Shown: one piece after another, positions 30,490 to 42,660 of the stretch | Position numbering within the stretch: the stretch's first letter is position 1 | Layout of the letters: each line of letters begins with the position of its first letter | Assembly: GCA_015680685.1 (NCBI GenBank) | Contig: MNCI01008066.1 | Location: 855,846-901,928, forward strand | Reading direction: 5' to 3' | DNA from: Gnetum montanum | Lineage: Eukaryota; Streptophyta; Gnetopsida; Gnetales; Gnetaceae | Length of the DNA stretch: 46,083 nucleotides | Made by a program: the position numbers and the translations under genes | The notes under the pieces: generated by a model | The model's input: only the letters and a program-made list of their open reading frames with translations | The model's database searches: none | What the model was told of the DNA's origin: nothing

Positions 30490-33292
30490 GATCAGATAGT
30501 CCTAAGCGACAGTGGCTCTTGGGGCTTTGAAGGACCTTCACTAGCTTCAGGCCTATGCTATGGTTGAGGTAGCTGTGGTTGTCCTACTATAATAGCAACC
30601 TCTAGTGGAAGGTAAAAGGCATCAAGAAATGCCTTCATCTTCTCCTCCTTACTCTAAGGATCATTCATGATCCATGCGGCTTCACCAATGTTAGCTAGAA
30701 TGGGAACATCCCATGGATAGGGCATGATCAAGAACATCTGCTTTACATTGAAAAACTAGATAGCAAACTATTTATGTTCAATTTCAATTCCCTTATTGCA
30801 TTTTTTAGCTCCTATTAGTCATTCATCCATTTGGCCAGGTTCTTGGTAGTTGATCTTTGATCTATAAAACATGCCTTGAGAACTTCAAGTTTAGCATTAG
30901 CTACCAAATGTTTTTTCTTGGTGTCCTTGTGGTGCTTGAACTTAGCCTCTATAACAAGTACGAGTTGGCCACCTACTTCTCCAACTTAGATCATGGCCAA
31001 TTTTGTATAACTACTCTATCATCTCCTTGATCTACAACTCCTTTGTGCAGATTTCTACTTTGCTGTAGGCATCTATCCCCTCAATGATGGGTTGCCAAAC
31101 TTCCCTTCCTTGTTGGAGTTTTTAGAGGGCATCATTTACCTTTATCTTCATCAATTAGATATGATTTTCATTTATTTCCTTTTGTAGACCAACCTACTCT
31201 CTATAATGATCTTTAACTTTCTCAAATTTGAGAGCTTCAGATTTCTAGGTAGCTAACTCAATTGCAGTCTTTTGGTGAAGGGTGTGTACCTCCTTCATGG
31301 AGAAATTCCTATTCTCTACTACCAATTTGCTTATCTTTGTATTTGCTCTAGCCAGCTACTCCTACTGTTGATGGATAAAATCAGTTAACTATTGCTTGTG
31401 CACATCAATGTTTTGTAGGCAATGGTTTTCTATGGTTAGTTGGACATTCTCTTGGCAGGTCTGATCCAAGGCTTTCTGAATCTTGTGCTATGTGGCTTTT
31501 TCCAAGGATCTGTAGAACACTACCATTTCCATTACATTCTCAATCCCTTTGAGCCTAGACTAAAGCTATTGCATAGCTTCATCTCTTGTGAGCACCAAGT
31601 TGAGAAATGTAGGATTGAAAATTTTCACTTTGAGTTCGATAACCTCTACAACCAAGTGTTCATTATACTCTTTGGCTATTTTGAGTTGTGCCTTCAATAT
31701 AATGTTCTTGCCCCTTGCCTCTAGCTACTTTGACTTGGTTTCAGTGATGTTATCTAGAAGGTCAAAGACATCCTAAAGTAATTGCTTGGTTCCCACTAGT
31801 TAGTCTAACAGCTCTTCATGTTGCACTATGCTTATTTTGCCACTTATAGTTCTTGTGGACATTTGCACATCTTTGAGTGTAGTGATGTCTGCTGTAGATG
31901 CTACAAGTGTGTTGAGTATTTTGGAAATCCTATTAGCAACCACTTCTACTCCTGTTTCCTATCCTTGATGCTACATCACCAAAATAGTTACCCCTTCACA
32001 CTCCTCCAAGTGCATCGAGAAGGTCGTAGCATTCCTAGAAATATTTGGGAGTGGTTGTTGTTCTACAAGAGATATTGTAACCTCTCTAGCACTTGAATTT
32101 GACCTTGAAGCTAGCTATGTTCTTTGGGCAACGAAAATGAGTTCACCCTCATCCATTAGATTAATTGTTCAGGAAACCTCATTAAGGTGACTCATGGCTT
32201 GTTTATATATGGATGGGTCCCCATCACTTGTGCCTGCTCTTTGATCCTGTTCACTTAAGAGCCATTCTCTATATTCATGCAACTATTGGGTAGTTGTAGC
32301 TATGTTTGGAACTATTGTTTGAGTTGTAGGTGGTGGAGGTCACTACTCCTCTTCTTGAATTGTAGTTACAAGCATTTTATCCTTCATCATTTTTGCCTAG
32401 CTAGCAGTTGGAACATTTCTAACATTGTCATTGGTGTAACGAACTATCCCTTCCCTTCGGTAGAGTTTCCTGATGAGGCATGGAAAAGGGAATGCCTTCC
32501 TTTTGTGTTCATTTCTTTAAAGTGCTTCTTCATCTCTAGATAGATTATCTACAAGAGGTTGACTGGGACTCTGCCACTCAGAGTGGCACATGCTTAGGTA
32601 GAGAAGGTAGTGATTTTTCTTGGCCTCACCGTGGGATTGAGGTGAAAGGCTGAAATCTTGTAATGGATCCTCTCTACTAGTGTGAGTATACCAAAACTCC
32701 TTGTAGTCAACACCATAACACTGTCACGCCCATTCTATCTTGATGCTTGAATCCACCTGCATCTGGATCTCGGTAAGGTTTGCCCTTATTTCAGGCAACC
32801 TAAGCACTGCAGCAATGCCCTGTGCCAAGTAGGACACTAAGATGTCCTTGATCTTTACTATTTCTCTAGGCTACTTGCTGTTCTAGAACTAAAACGTGAA
32901 AGTGATGATTGGCCACATGAGAGAGGCCTTCAGCTGATCCTACACTTCTCTTGGTGCATGTTCTAGAAAAGGGCTAAAGTTTAATTATTGGAGCATTGAT
33001 TTCTAGACCTTCCTGATTTGATTTGATTTAGGTAGGCCTCTATTAAGGTCACCTTGAGGTTTGCTAGTTGTGCAGGTGCATCATCCCAATGGAAGTATTT
33101 TGTTGCTACTGCTACTAGCATTGGAACATGTTTGATAGATTCCACTTCTACCTCTTTCCTAAGAGGACCTATGGCAAAGGTTGCGAGTGGTTCTTCTTTT
33201 TGGGGTTGTTATTGGCCTCTTCCTATTCTAGGCTATTTTTCCCTTGGTTGGGATAGTCCTACTTCCTACGTGTGCTTTCCTTTTGGTGCCAT
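30490..33292 (-). pseudogene. accessory third gene of element B (decayed), function unknown
   Basis: Sister of the A accessory gene. It starts MAPKGKHT at 33292, directly after a splice acceptor. Readable pieces are FAIGPLRKEVEVESIKHVPM near 33190, LANLKVTLIEAYLNQIKSG near 33060, KISAFHLNPTVRPRKITTFS near 32660, and FPFPCLIRKLYRREGI near 32480, the same motif as in A. The second half (32300-30900) is rich in Glu, Lys and Gln codons with many TAG stops, consistent with a coiled coil. It ends with EGPSKPQEPLSL. Two independently decayed copies with the same start and motif show that this was a real gene of the family. Confidence 0.6.
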
Positions 33293-33574
33293 CTGTGGTC
33301 ATAACACATCCATGGATTAGTAGGTGTAATGTGTAACTTTAAAGTTTTTGAATATCTTTTCTCATTAGTTAGTTACACTTTGGCTAAGGTTGGACCATGG
33401 TATATTCATTATTTTTTTATAATTTATCACCAGAGCTTGTTGGGAAGGCTTAACTCTTGTAATTTAGTGTTTAACAGTTGATTTGCCAGTTAAACCTTTG
33501 TGGGAGTTAGAAAAATTGTGAAAAATTTTCTATCAAAAATGGTACATTTGTGGTTCCCATGATGAAGAGCTTAC
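33293..33574 (-). other. leader intron of the accessory gene, element B
   Basis: Donor CAAAG|GTAAGC at 33575/33574 and acceptor GACCACAG at 33293, directly before the ATG at 33292. The length is 282 nt, against 312 nt in A. Confidence 0.6.
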
Positions 33575-33720
33575 CTTTGGTAGTTGTAGGGTTGAAGAAT
33601 GGAGTGATTTGGATAAATAGTTTGTGAGTTATGGGCTCTGGAAGGTTTTGGACTTTGAAAAATTGAAAAAATCCTTTGGCATTTGTGAGAAAATGTAAAA
33701 TTTCTACGTGGGATCACACC

Positions 33721-33860
33721 TATTTATACTATCTTTCTACCACATTGATAAGGCCCTATATACAAGGCCTCATATATGGGTCTTCTTCATCAACATGGCT
33801 TGGTATATAGGTTTGCTCCATTAATGGGGCCCTGTATATGAGGCTCATCAGCCAAAATTT
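33721..33860 (-). promoter_or_regulatory. internal U3-like promoter of the accessory gene, element B
   Basis: Minus-strand TATAAATA at 33728-33721 in the context AGTATAAATA, preceded by CAGGGCCCCATTAATGGAGC and ATAGGGCCTTATCAATGTGG, which are eroded forms of the LTR U3 motif. The splice donor follows 153 nt after the TATA box, against 154 nt in A. Confidence 0.55.
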
Positions 33861-35460
33861 TGAAAGTTGAATATCTCTAGAAATATAATGAATCTTTCAA
33901 TGAAATTGGGATCCATGGAATTCCAAAAAATCCAAGAATATGATAAAATCATTGAAGATGGTCTTTGAAAACTCAAAAATTAAAAAATTTGATGGAGAAT
34001 ATATGTAATGAAAAAAATATGTAAAGGAGCATATGGTCTGATGTGAAAGATGGATGTACAAAAGATTCCGGCTGCAAGAATGTCTAAGGATAAGGTACTT
34101 AACAAATCCAGCCAAGGAATATGAAAGTGGGTAAGCCCTATAGTAGGCACATGCCCATTTTTCCCTCACATAACCTCAACCTAAGGAGTTTGTAGGCCCC
34201 ATAGGTGACTAATGGTCAATGGAAGTTAAGGACCAAAACCTAGAAGATTCTACCTAAGAATTCAAATATATCAAACCAAGACATGGAATGAAAAACATGG
34301 ACACTAGTAGTGAGGTGATTTATGGACATTATAAATGGATGATGGAGAAGGTGGAATGGAATTCCAAACTACGGTAATAAGAAGCCCCTTGTGGAGTTCA
34401 TGTTTAAAATGACCAAAGAAGATCCATCCTTAGTCCAAACCAAAATTAACCTCATTTAGTGACTTTGCATTGCCACTCCAAGATTCCAACTCCCCTACCT
34501 AGTTGAGACATAATATTGATTTTACAAAACAACCACCATTTCATAAAGAGAAGAAAAAAGTAGGAAGTGAGAGAGGGCCTTACTTAGAGGGGACCTTCAG
34601 GCATGGGTGCATGTCTTTCGAGTCCCATAACTAATGCTTGTAGCCCATTTATTGGTTTATTTATCTAAGGGGTGTGTTTGGAATTCTCATCATTTTTTAT
34701 ATTATTTTTGTTATTTTTTATTTTTTTGGATGGGAACCACACCATGCAAAGACTTTATTTGACTTCCTATTTAGTGGTTGGAATGGAATAGTAAGAAGTC
34801 TGGGAAAAACACTCAAGCACTCGAGTAAGTAGAAAAGTACAAAGAGTATTGAGTCCCCTTAAAGTCAAATATTGTTCAAACCTTTGAATCCTTCCCAATT
34901 TCAAAAACTACCAAGGTCACAAATTTATTAAAAGTGGATTTAATGAAAAAGACCTCAAACTTCTAGAATAAGGAAACCCATAGAGTTTGTGGATGGGCAG
35001 ATGTTGTGGACTCACTACCTATTCCATGAAAAAGAAACCATGACTAAGCTATTAGTACAAAAATTTGAAAATAGAAACTAGATAGTAGCAAACCAAACAT
35101 TAAGTACAAACCACCATTAGTAGCAGCTATAGCACCATTGTGTCTTGTTGGCAATAAAGCACTTTTATTAGCAAAATTTGAAAACCATACTTAAACAAAA
35201 CAAAACAAAGTATAGAAGAGAGTGTAAAATATTCAATAAATATTTAGATGTACTAATGATGGTGTGGAACAAAAACTGATGTAAAATGATAATATTTGTA
35301 AAAAATAAATAATTTATAAAATAATTAAATTAGAAAATCAAAAACATGGAAAACAAAAAATAGAAAAGTAGAGGAGCCATATGGATGATTAGCATGGCTG
35401 ACCATCTTCCCCACAACTAAGTTGGATGGAGGAGATCTAAAAAATTAAACATGGTTGTCC
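33861..35460 (-). other. AT-rich spacer between pol and the accessory gene, element B
   Basis: Homologous to 10891-12540 of element A. It carries the same landmarks in reverse order, including a T-rich tract at 34695-34725 (A-rich on the element strand) and ACTCAATACTCTTTGTAC near 34853-34836. No reading frame. Confidence 0.6.
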
Positions 35461-36640
35461 ATCCATTGAGGTAGTTGCACTAGCTTATCTTGGTTCTAGG
35501 AAAAGCTTCACTTGTTGGATGTTGACCAATTGCTTTTTATTCAAGCTTTTAGGTTTGTATATGGTCATGGCCCTAAAAGGAAAGGTTTCAGTAATTATAT
35601 AAGGTCCTTCCTACAATGTTTAAAATTTTTTTCTCTAAGGTACATGTGCAAGATTCCAGTAAAGAACCTTATCTTTCAGTTGGAATTTCACTTTCTATAT
35701 TCTTTAGTCATGTTGTTGCTTGTTGCATGCCTTATGCACTTCATTCAAAGATAGGGCCACCAGTCATTTTTCATCTAGCACGTTGAGGTTGATTAGTCTT
35801 TCTTTTTGTGCTAGGCTTAGGTCAAGATTTAGCTCATAGGATGTTGAGAGTGTACAAAGCTTGGTTGAATTAGGAGCATTGGAAGTTTTCTATACACTAG
35901 CTCACAGGGAGAGTAGCCAATAGGAAATTTCCATGTTGAGCGGTAGGCCCATAGGGCATCATTGAGTTTTGTGCTTTAATCTCTCCTATATTTGCTTATG
36001 GTTCTTGATAGGATCTTTGTGATCTCTCAGTTAGTCACCTTTTCTTGACTATTGGCTTGGAGGTGATAGGGCATTGTTAATTTATGTTAAACCCCCAAGC
36101 ATTGCATTAGCTTTCTAAAAGTGGCACTTGTAAAATGAGTTTTGTTGTCAGAAATCAATGCATGTGGTACCCCAAACCTATTTACAACATGCTGTTGTAC
36201 AAATCTAGTAGTAATGGATGATGTACAATCAATGATAACTACTACTTCTACCCATTTTATGTAGTAGTTGACTACTACAATGATATACATCTTTGCGTTG
36301 GATGTGGGTGTGATGGAACCCATAAAGTTAATTCTCCATATGTCAAAGGGCTCCAATGGTTGAATCCATTGTTGAGGACCTTCCATTTGTGTGGTCATCT
36401 CACCATCTTATTAAAAACATTCACAAGATTGGACAAATTGGTGAGCATCCCTAAATATTATAGGCCAATAGTATCCTACCATTAGGATTTTTATGGCTGT
36501 GCATCTTTCTACATGGTGGCCTCTGCAAGACCCTTCATGAGTATCCTGGAGAATGTGTAGTTGATTTTCATCAAGGACACACCAATGAATTAGGCTATTG
36601 GTGCACACCTTGTAGAGGTGTCCATTAATTGCCATGAAGT
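35461..36640 (-). pseudogene. integrase of element B, altered catalytic residues
   Basis: The zinc-binding region reads ILQDTHEGSCRGHHVERC, then KILMVGYYWPIIFRDAHQF and CECF (36560-36411). In the core the first Asp motif is WRINFMGSI (Asp to Asn, near 36340), the second is LISDNKTHF (Asp kept, near 36150), and the third site is QANSQEKVTN with Lys at 36041-36039 where Glu is expected, as in element A. The C-terminal part is heavily broken. There is no chromodomain. Confidence 0.8.
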
Positions 36641-38100
36641 ATTTGGCCCAATGAAGAAATTATTGCTTCTTTCTAAAGTCAAGACCTTGTGATATCTCGT
36701 GAGTGAGAAGGTAAGTGAGGATGCCAATGTACCATTTTGTTTTTGTGGGCACTTGGTCATTTATTGCTCCTATGGAAATTGATTAGAGAGTGGGCTCTCC
36801 TCCTCTTTGTTATCCCATCTTAATCAAGAGAGGTGGTCAGCAACCACATTCTCGGTCCCTTTTTGATCTACCATTGTGAGATTGAATTCTTACAAGGTCA
36901 TGAACCACCATATGATAAAAGAGCTCACTACTGGATTATTCATCAAGAAGTGAATGGCATTTTGGTCTGTGTGCACAAATACTTTACAGCCAAGCACATA
37001 GTGCCTAAACTTGTTGAGAGCATACACCACTACCATTAGTTCTTTTTCAGTTGTTATGTAATTCAACTATGCATCCACAATGCTTTGGATCATGTAGTGG
37101 ATGTAATATGGATATTTTCTTATAATCCAATTGCTTAAGCAAAACTCCCAAAGCATAATTAGATGCATCCATAATTATGTGAGATGGTTTGAACCAGTTT
37201 GGTGCTTGTAGAATTGGAGTTTCTACAAATTTTTCCTTCAACTATTGGAATGCATGTTCACATTCCATGGTCTAGATGAATGGAACATCTTTCTTCATCA
37301 ACTTAACCAATGGCTTTGCAATCTTAGAGAAATTCTCTATGAATCATTGGTAGTAGCCAATATGTCTAAGGAATGATTTTACATCTTTGACTATCTTTGG
37401 ATGACATGTAATATCTTGGATGATCCTTATCTTTTCTGGGTGTACCTTAATCCCTTCTTGTGAAATTTGGTACCCCAACATAATGCCTTCTTTGACCATG
37501 AGGTGACTTTTTTACCAGTTGAGCTACAAATTTGTTTCTACACATCTTTTTAGTACTTGCTCAAGGTGGTCCAAGGCTTGCTGAAACGTAGCTCCATAGG
37601 TGGAGAAGTTATCCATGAAGACTTCTACACCACTATCGATTTGTTATTGGAAAATACTAAGGACTAGGCATTGAAATGTTGCATGGGAATTGCATAGACC
37701 AAATTTGCTCTTAGAATATGCAAAATTCCTCTAGGTACTCATGAATGTTGTCTTGGCCTAATCTTCTAGCACAATTTGGATTTGGCTATAGCCAATATAA
37801 CCATCCAAGAAGTTATAATAGCAATGCATGGATATGGTGTCCAACACTTGATCCACAAATGGAAATGAGAAATGATCTTTAAATATTGCCATATTCAATA
37901 GCTTGAAGTTGATGCAGACCTACTAATTGCCACCTTTCTTTAACATAATTATGAGTGGGCTAACCCACTCACTATCTGCAATGGGATAGATAAACCTTAA
38001 CTTGAGTAGTTACTCTATTTTCTCCTTAATGATCTACTTCAATTTAGGGTTTAGCCACCTCTACAGTTGCATTCTTAGCTTCATGGCTAGGTTGGTGTAA
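36641..38100 (-). pseudogene. reverse transcriptase and RNase H of element B
   Basis: RT landmarks in order: VCINFKLLNMAIFKDHF near 37920, FLDGYIGYSQIQI near 37815 (first catalytic Asp kept), FGLCNSHATFQCL near 37710, FMDNFSTYG near 37615 (second catalytic Asp is Asn, AAC at 37610-37608, as in A), LNW.KSHLMVKEGIMLGY, and SFLRHIGYY near 37380. RNase H follows with IIMDASNYALGVLLKQ near 37175; its centre is decayed. The domain ends near 36800 with the DHLSR-type stretch eroded. The sequence is closest to Athila-type elements. Confidence 0.85.
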
Positions 38101-38479
38101 ATGCAATGTTGGCATATTCTTTGATCGATTCCTGTTAGCTTGGGATATGACCAAGCAAATCCTATTGGCCATTTGTTAACCACCTTTAACAACTTTTCTT
38201 TTTTTTCCAAGAGCAAGTTTGACATTGATTATGACTACTTTACCATTGTTTAAAAATTCATATTCCATGCCAATTGGTAGAGTTTTCAACTCTAGGGGCC
38301 CCTGCTTGAAGTTATCAGGGATTTCCAACTTTTCTTAATAGGTATCATCATATTCATCATTAAAGAGTTGGTGATGAACTTGCTCAAGTTCATCCATGCT
38401 TTCAACATAAGCACATGTTAGACTCTCAGTTGATTCCAGGCATAATATGCTGCTATCTTAGTCAGTTATCAACCACTGG

Positions 38480-38970
38480 ATGTCCTCTTATTTTATGGCT
38501 ATTATGTATAGACACCTTTGAATATTTGTTCCTTGTGCACATTGATTACAAGCTTTGATGTATGTACTTTTGATGGACCAAATATTTTGCATGCAGTTGC
38601 ACCCATTATCACTATATGGAATGCATGGAATATGCTTCTTCTCTAACTTTTCAAATTCATTTTCCTTGGAGATTTCCAAGGAGAGGTTCCTTATGCCCAT
38701 ATGTGCATGAACCGTGCTTAACCAAGCCCTTCCCATAATGATGGGAAAGTTATGTTTGTAGTTTTCAATCATAATCACCAAAAAATTGGTAGGATAGGAC
38801 TACCTAGTAATTGTGGTCACAATCCCAAAGGAATAGTAATTGATTGGTGTACCAATTCTAAATAGTATTTCTTTTCTTGAGAGGTGGTAGGTTCCAATCC
38901 TTGTACATGTCATTTGAGATAAGATTGAAATTAGAACTAGAATCAAGAAGAGCCTTACATGGCTCATGTC
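38480..38970 (-). pseudogene. aspartic protease of element B (decayed)
   Basis: The active-site strand reads ALLDSSSNFNLIS near 38920, where element A has LLDSGFGMNLIS, so the catalytic Asp is kept and the Gly is lost. The second conserved strand, FPIIMGRAWLSTV, lies in an open stretch 38781-38488. The order relative to gag and RT matches A. Confidence 0.75.
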
Positions 38971-41387
38971 TAATGATCTACAAGTAAATGAGAGGACTTA
39001 TTAGGTCAAATCTTTTCATGGGAAGATTACTAGCCTTGATCCAATTAAAAACAACATGAGTTAGCATCATAGTATTGATATGAGGTGATGTTTGGTTTGA
39101 AGGGCACTCGAAGGTGTTTGATGCAGAGGATGAGGGTGTTGGAGATGTAGGATGACTAGTCACATTAGGTTGTGAGGATTTGGAAGGATTGTTGGATTGA
39201 AGAAAGGGTCATTTCCTAGATTGATTATCTAAACAACTTAGTTGGAAATATGGTTGTGAATGTACTACCCTCATAGCATTTCGTTGTTGCGACTATGGAG
39301 TAATTTCTCCCTGCATGGATAGAGTAAGAGGTAACTAGGTTGAAGGCGAAGGGATGTGTGTAGACAGATGTGGAGGATGATATGGGTATAGGTTCTTCCC
39401 TTGAGTAGATGAGGAATGTGTTTGATGATACTCCGAAGGGTAATAGTGATGCTAAAATGAGGCATGGCTTGTGGAACTTCTTGGAGAGATAGGTTGTTGA
39501 ACATAGTACCCATATGGATCTAGTTGCCTGTAAGGATATTGCTACCTTGGTGGTGGCATTCCCTACCATTGTGGCTGGTGCCACTATTAGTGTTGTTCAT
39601 ATGGTTGTGGTGGATCTCCACTTGCGTAATAAGCTTGTCGTTGCTAGTGGAATTTCCTTGGATTGCCTTGAGGATAAGGCAATTGTCTAGGTGCCTACCT
39701 ATGTGCTAGTTGAGGATTCAATGCATACATTCCAAACTCTTGTAAGTGTGAAAAAATAGGATAACACCCATTTGGATGTTCATATTGACAGATGTCACAA
39801 CTAGTATCATCTTTAGAGTCTATCTCCATAACTTTCTCTACTCTAGTAGCTTTGCCCTTTCCTTTCTAGTAGGCACATTTAGCTTCTTTTCACCTCCTGT
39901 GATTACGATCACTATTTTGCTCTTTGGATTCTTGAGAAATCTTCATAGTAGTTTGGAATTTTTTATCCAAGGAGTCCCTTAATTTATCAACCTTTTCTGA
40001 AATTTTAGAAATATATTTTTGGATGCCAAGGTTTTCATGTTCACTACTTCATTGAGTGGTGACTTCTCCTCATCACAAAATCTGACCTCCTGTTTCTTGA
40101 TGGAGGGGTCTCTATTATACTATTCTACACTTTTCCATTTTTACAACTCATGTTCTTCTTTTGTTACCTACTCTATAAGCCTTTGGATCTAATAAATTCT
40201 TAATTTAGATAGTCTTCCTTGGGCATAAACCCAAAGAGTTCTTCTAGTTTTTACTCTAAGCTCATCTATGATGTGGTAGAGTTGTTCCCTTTGAGAATAA
40301 CCATGGCCAGGGCATTGATGTAAGAGTGAATAATATCTACCCATGGTGGCATCTAAGTATTTATGTATTTCCTATTTACAACCTTGGATTTTCCTTCTCA
40401 GATTAGACACTCTAGAGTACATTTAGTATTTTCCATTAAACAATTCTAACATGGTACTCCATTGGTGAATGGATTTCAGTTCTAAGGATAGGTACCAACT
40501 CTCAACTTCCTTAATAAGTGTTCTGGGGAAAAGTTTGAGTTTCTACCTGTCATTTTTATTTTTCTATATGGCACAGGCATCATGAAAATCTTGTAGATGA
40601 TTCTACGGATTAGAATTATATCCCCCCTCAAATCATGGGATATTATTCATGTCTAAGCACTTGATCCAACTATCTTTCATATGCCTGGTTGAGATCTTTA
40701 CTACCTCTGTAATGTTGAGTATGCTTCAAGTCACCAATAGAGGTTCATCATCATGATTGTGTTGATGATGTTTTTTGTCACCTCTATGTTCTTCATGGCC
40801 TTGATAGTCTCTATTATCTTGTTGATCACTTTCATCATGATTATTTTGATGGTGGCTTTTATGAAAACTAGAAGATGAAGAGGAATGTTTGCAATGAAAT
40901 GAAGAGGATGAAGAGGAAGGTGGGCAACCACTACCATTGTGGTGTTTGCCATCACTTCCATGCTCATTATGACCATCATCCTTAGATCCCTTGCCATTGT
41001 AATGTTTACTTGAGTTCCTACCTTAACTGGCACTTTTTCCTAAACCTAGTTTATGGATAGTGGATCATAGATTTAGGGTCACACCCTCATTACCAACAAT
41101 AGGGGGTGGAGAATCTTCATTTGAAAACCTTCAAAGGGAGGATACTCATTATCATCTTGATTTAGAAGGAACAAGGGATTAGTAAAATGTTTGCCCTTTG
41201 TAAACTCATGGTGCTTCACTTGGTGTCGATCTTGCTTGCATTGTGTTTTAGTGGGATGGTAGTTCCAAGTGTCATGATTATTCACAACGTATTCTTCGTG
41301 AAGATCTGAGATGCCCAACTTTTTAAGGATTTGAAACAACATCTTGGGCATAGATTGATTAGGAGGCAATACAATGTTGCCCTTCAT
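38971..41387 (-). pseudogene. gag of element B (decayed)
   Basis: Starts MKGNIVLPPNQSMPKMLFQI at 41387 and stays open for 102 codons. The capsid-type region lies at about 40700-40200. The zinc knuckle CDICQYEHPNGC is at 39799-39764, and a Tyr/Pro/Gln-rich linker (39750-39250) leads to protease. Homologous to A gag over its whole length, with different stops and shifts. Confidence 0.8.
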
Positions 41388-41656
41388 ATCATGCCATTTT
41401 AGCTATTCATCCTGATGTAGGATGAAGATGAAGTCTAGTACATGCTCATTTGGATGAGTATATGCCACTTTACACTCCTATGGGATTGGCAGTTTGACAT
41501 CTTCATGCCTATGGGAAGAAGAAATTTTGCAATAATTAAAATTATCAATGTGCTTTGTAGTTATATGTTATGTGAGAGTGATGTTGACCTTGAGTTCGTC
41601 CAATGATATTAATAATATTCATTGATCCTAAATAACACACATTTCAACAAACAAAG

Positions 41657-41674
41657 TTCCTAGTAATGGTGCCA
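41657..41674 (-). other. primer-binding site, element B
   Basis: TGGCACCATTACTAGG one base inside the 5' LTR end (ATCA|T). Same sequence class and position as in element A. Confidence 0.75.
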
Positions 41675-41675
41675 A

Positions 41676-42583
41676 TGATGAGCAATGAGGTACCCCTACA
41701 CCCAACCATACAAATCACAAAGCATTCATGCGTGATCTGGTCAAATTTCATGGACTTTATAGTTTCTGTTACACTAGTCTTCTAGGAAGTGAACGTTGCC
41801 CTAAGGTCATTCATTGTCTTTCCAATTACACTTATGAAGCATAATGGTATGGTTAAGAGTAATCGAGGTATATCATTTTTATCATTTTATGTTTTATGTT
41901 TTTGGATGCTTGAAGATAGAGAGAGATAGAGTAATTTAATGACTAATCTAAATTAACTAACTAACTAGTCTCTAACTAATCCTAACATAAGAATTTATTC
42001 CCACTTTCCATATATGTTCTGAACCCACATATTCACGACTAGGTTACCAAGTGCTATGCTATTAGGCATACTAAGAAATAATGCTATTGGGATTACCAAG
42101 TGAATATGTGTTACACTTAAAGTGGTCATACTTATGTATTTATCTATCTAGCCTATCTTGCTTAATTAGCTTAGTTACTGGAGAATATTAAATAATTAAT
42201 TGAAAGCATTAAATGCATAAAGAAATATCTAGACTATCTAGAATGCTACAAGGTTTATCAAGAAGCTTGTCTTTATTGCCATACACACTATCATGCTCAG
42301 GTACAACAATGCTTGAATAAAGATCCATACACTCAATGACTCCTGCTATGGTCACTTAGGAGAAATATTCTAACTTTCAAATGTAAAAACTATAAGAGTT
42401 TGACTACTACTATGAATCTAATGCCCATAAACATGGTTGGGAGCTTGTATTTATAGTTTTTGATCTAGGCCTATGTCGATGGGGCCTTGTCAATATAGCA
42501 AATGCTACGTCAATAAGGCAACACCATGTAAATGGGGCCTCGTTGACGAGGGCTTGTCAACGTAGCTTATTAATGCTACATCA
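41676..42583 (-). repeat. 5' LTR of element B
   Basis: About 908 bp. On the element strand it starts TGATGTAGC and ends CTCATCA. TATAAATA lies at 42455-42448 (minus), with the U3 motif array at 42465-42575. It aligns with 29306-30244 along its length. Confidence 0.9.
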
Positions 42584-42588
42584 ATGTT
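42584..42588. repeat. target-site duplication, right copy (ATGTT)
   Basis: ATGTT follows the LTR terminus CTACATCA. Together with 29301-29305 it fixes both outer ends of element B. Confidence 0.85.
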
Positions 42589-42660
42589 AATACAACTATG
42601 TTTTAGCCATAAGAAACTTAAAGCCTAAATAACCATAAAATCCTTAACATAACAAAGTAC

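Larger units (their letters stand above)
29306..42583 (-). mobile_element. element B: complete Athila-like LTR retrotransposon with a third gene
   Basis: A 13,278-bp minus-strand element, sister of A and with the same layout: 5' LTR (42583-41676), primer-binding site (41674), gag, protease, RT, RNase H, integrase, spacer, internal promoter, accessory gene and 3' LTR (30244-29306). A perfect target duplication ATGTT flanks it at 29301-29305 and 42584-42588. It interrupts a short intron of locus F. Reading frames are broken throughout, but all domains are recognisable. Confidence 0.92.

Noticed and set aside
31440-33320. Plus-strand open frames of 62-94 residues in element B with hydrophobic stretches
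   Set aside because: They are antisense to the accessory gene; their hydrophobicity is a by-product of Glu/Lys codons read on the other strand, so they do not support an envelope protein.
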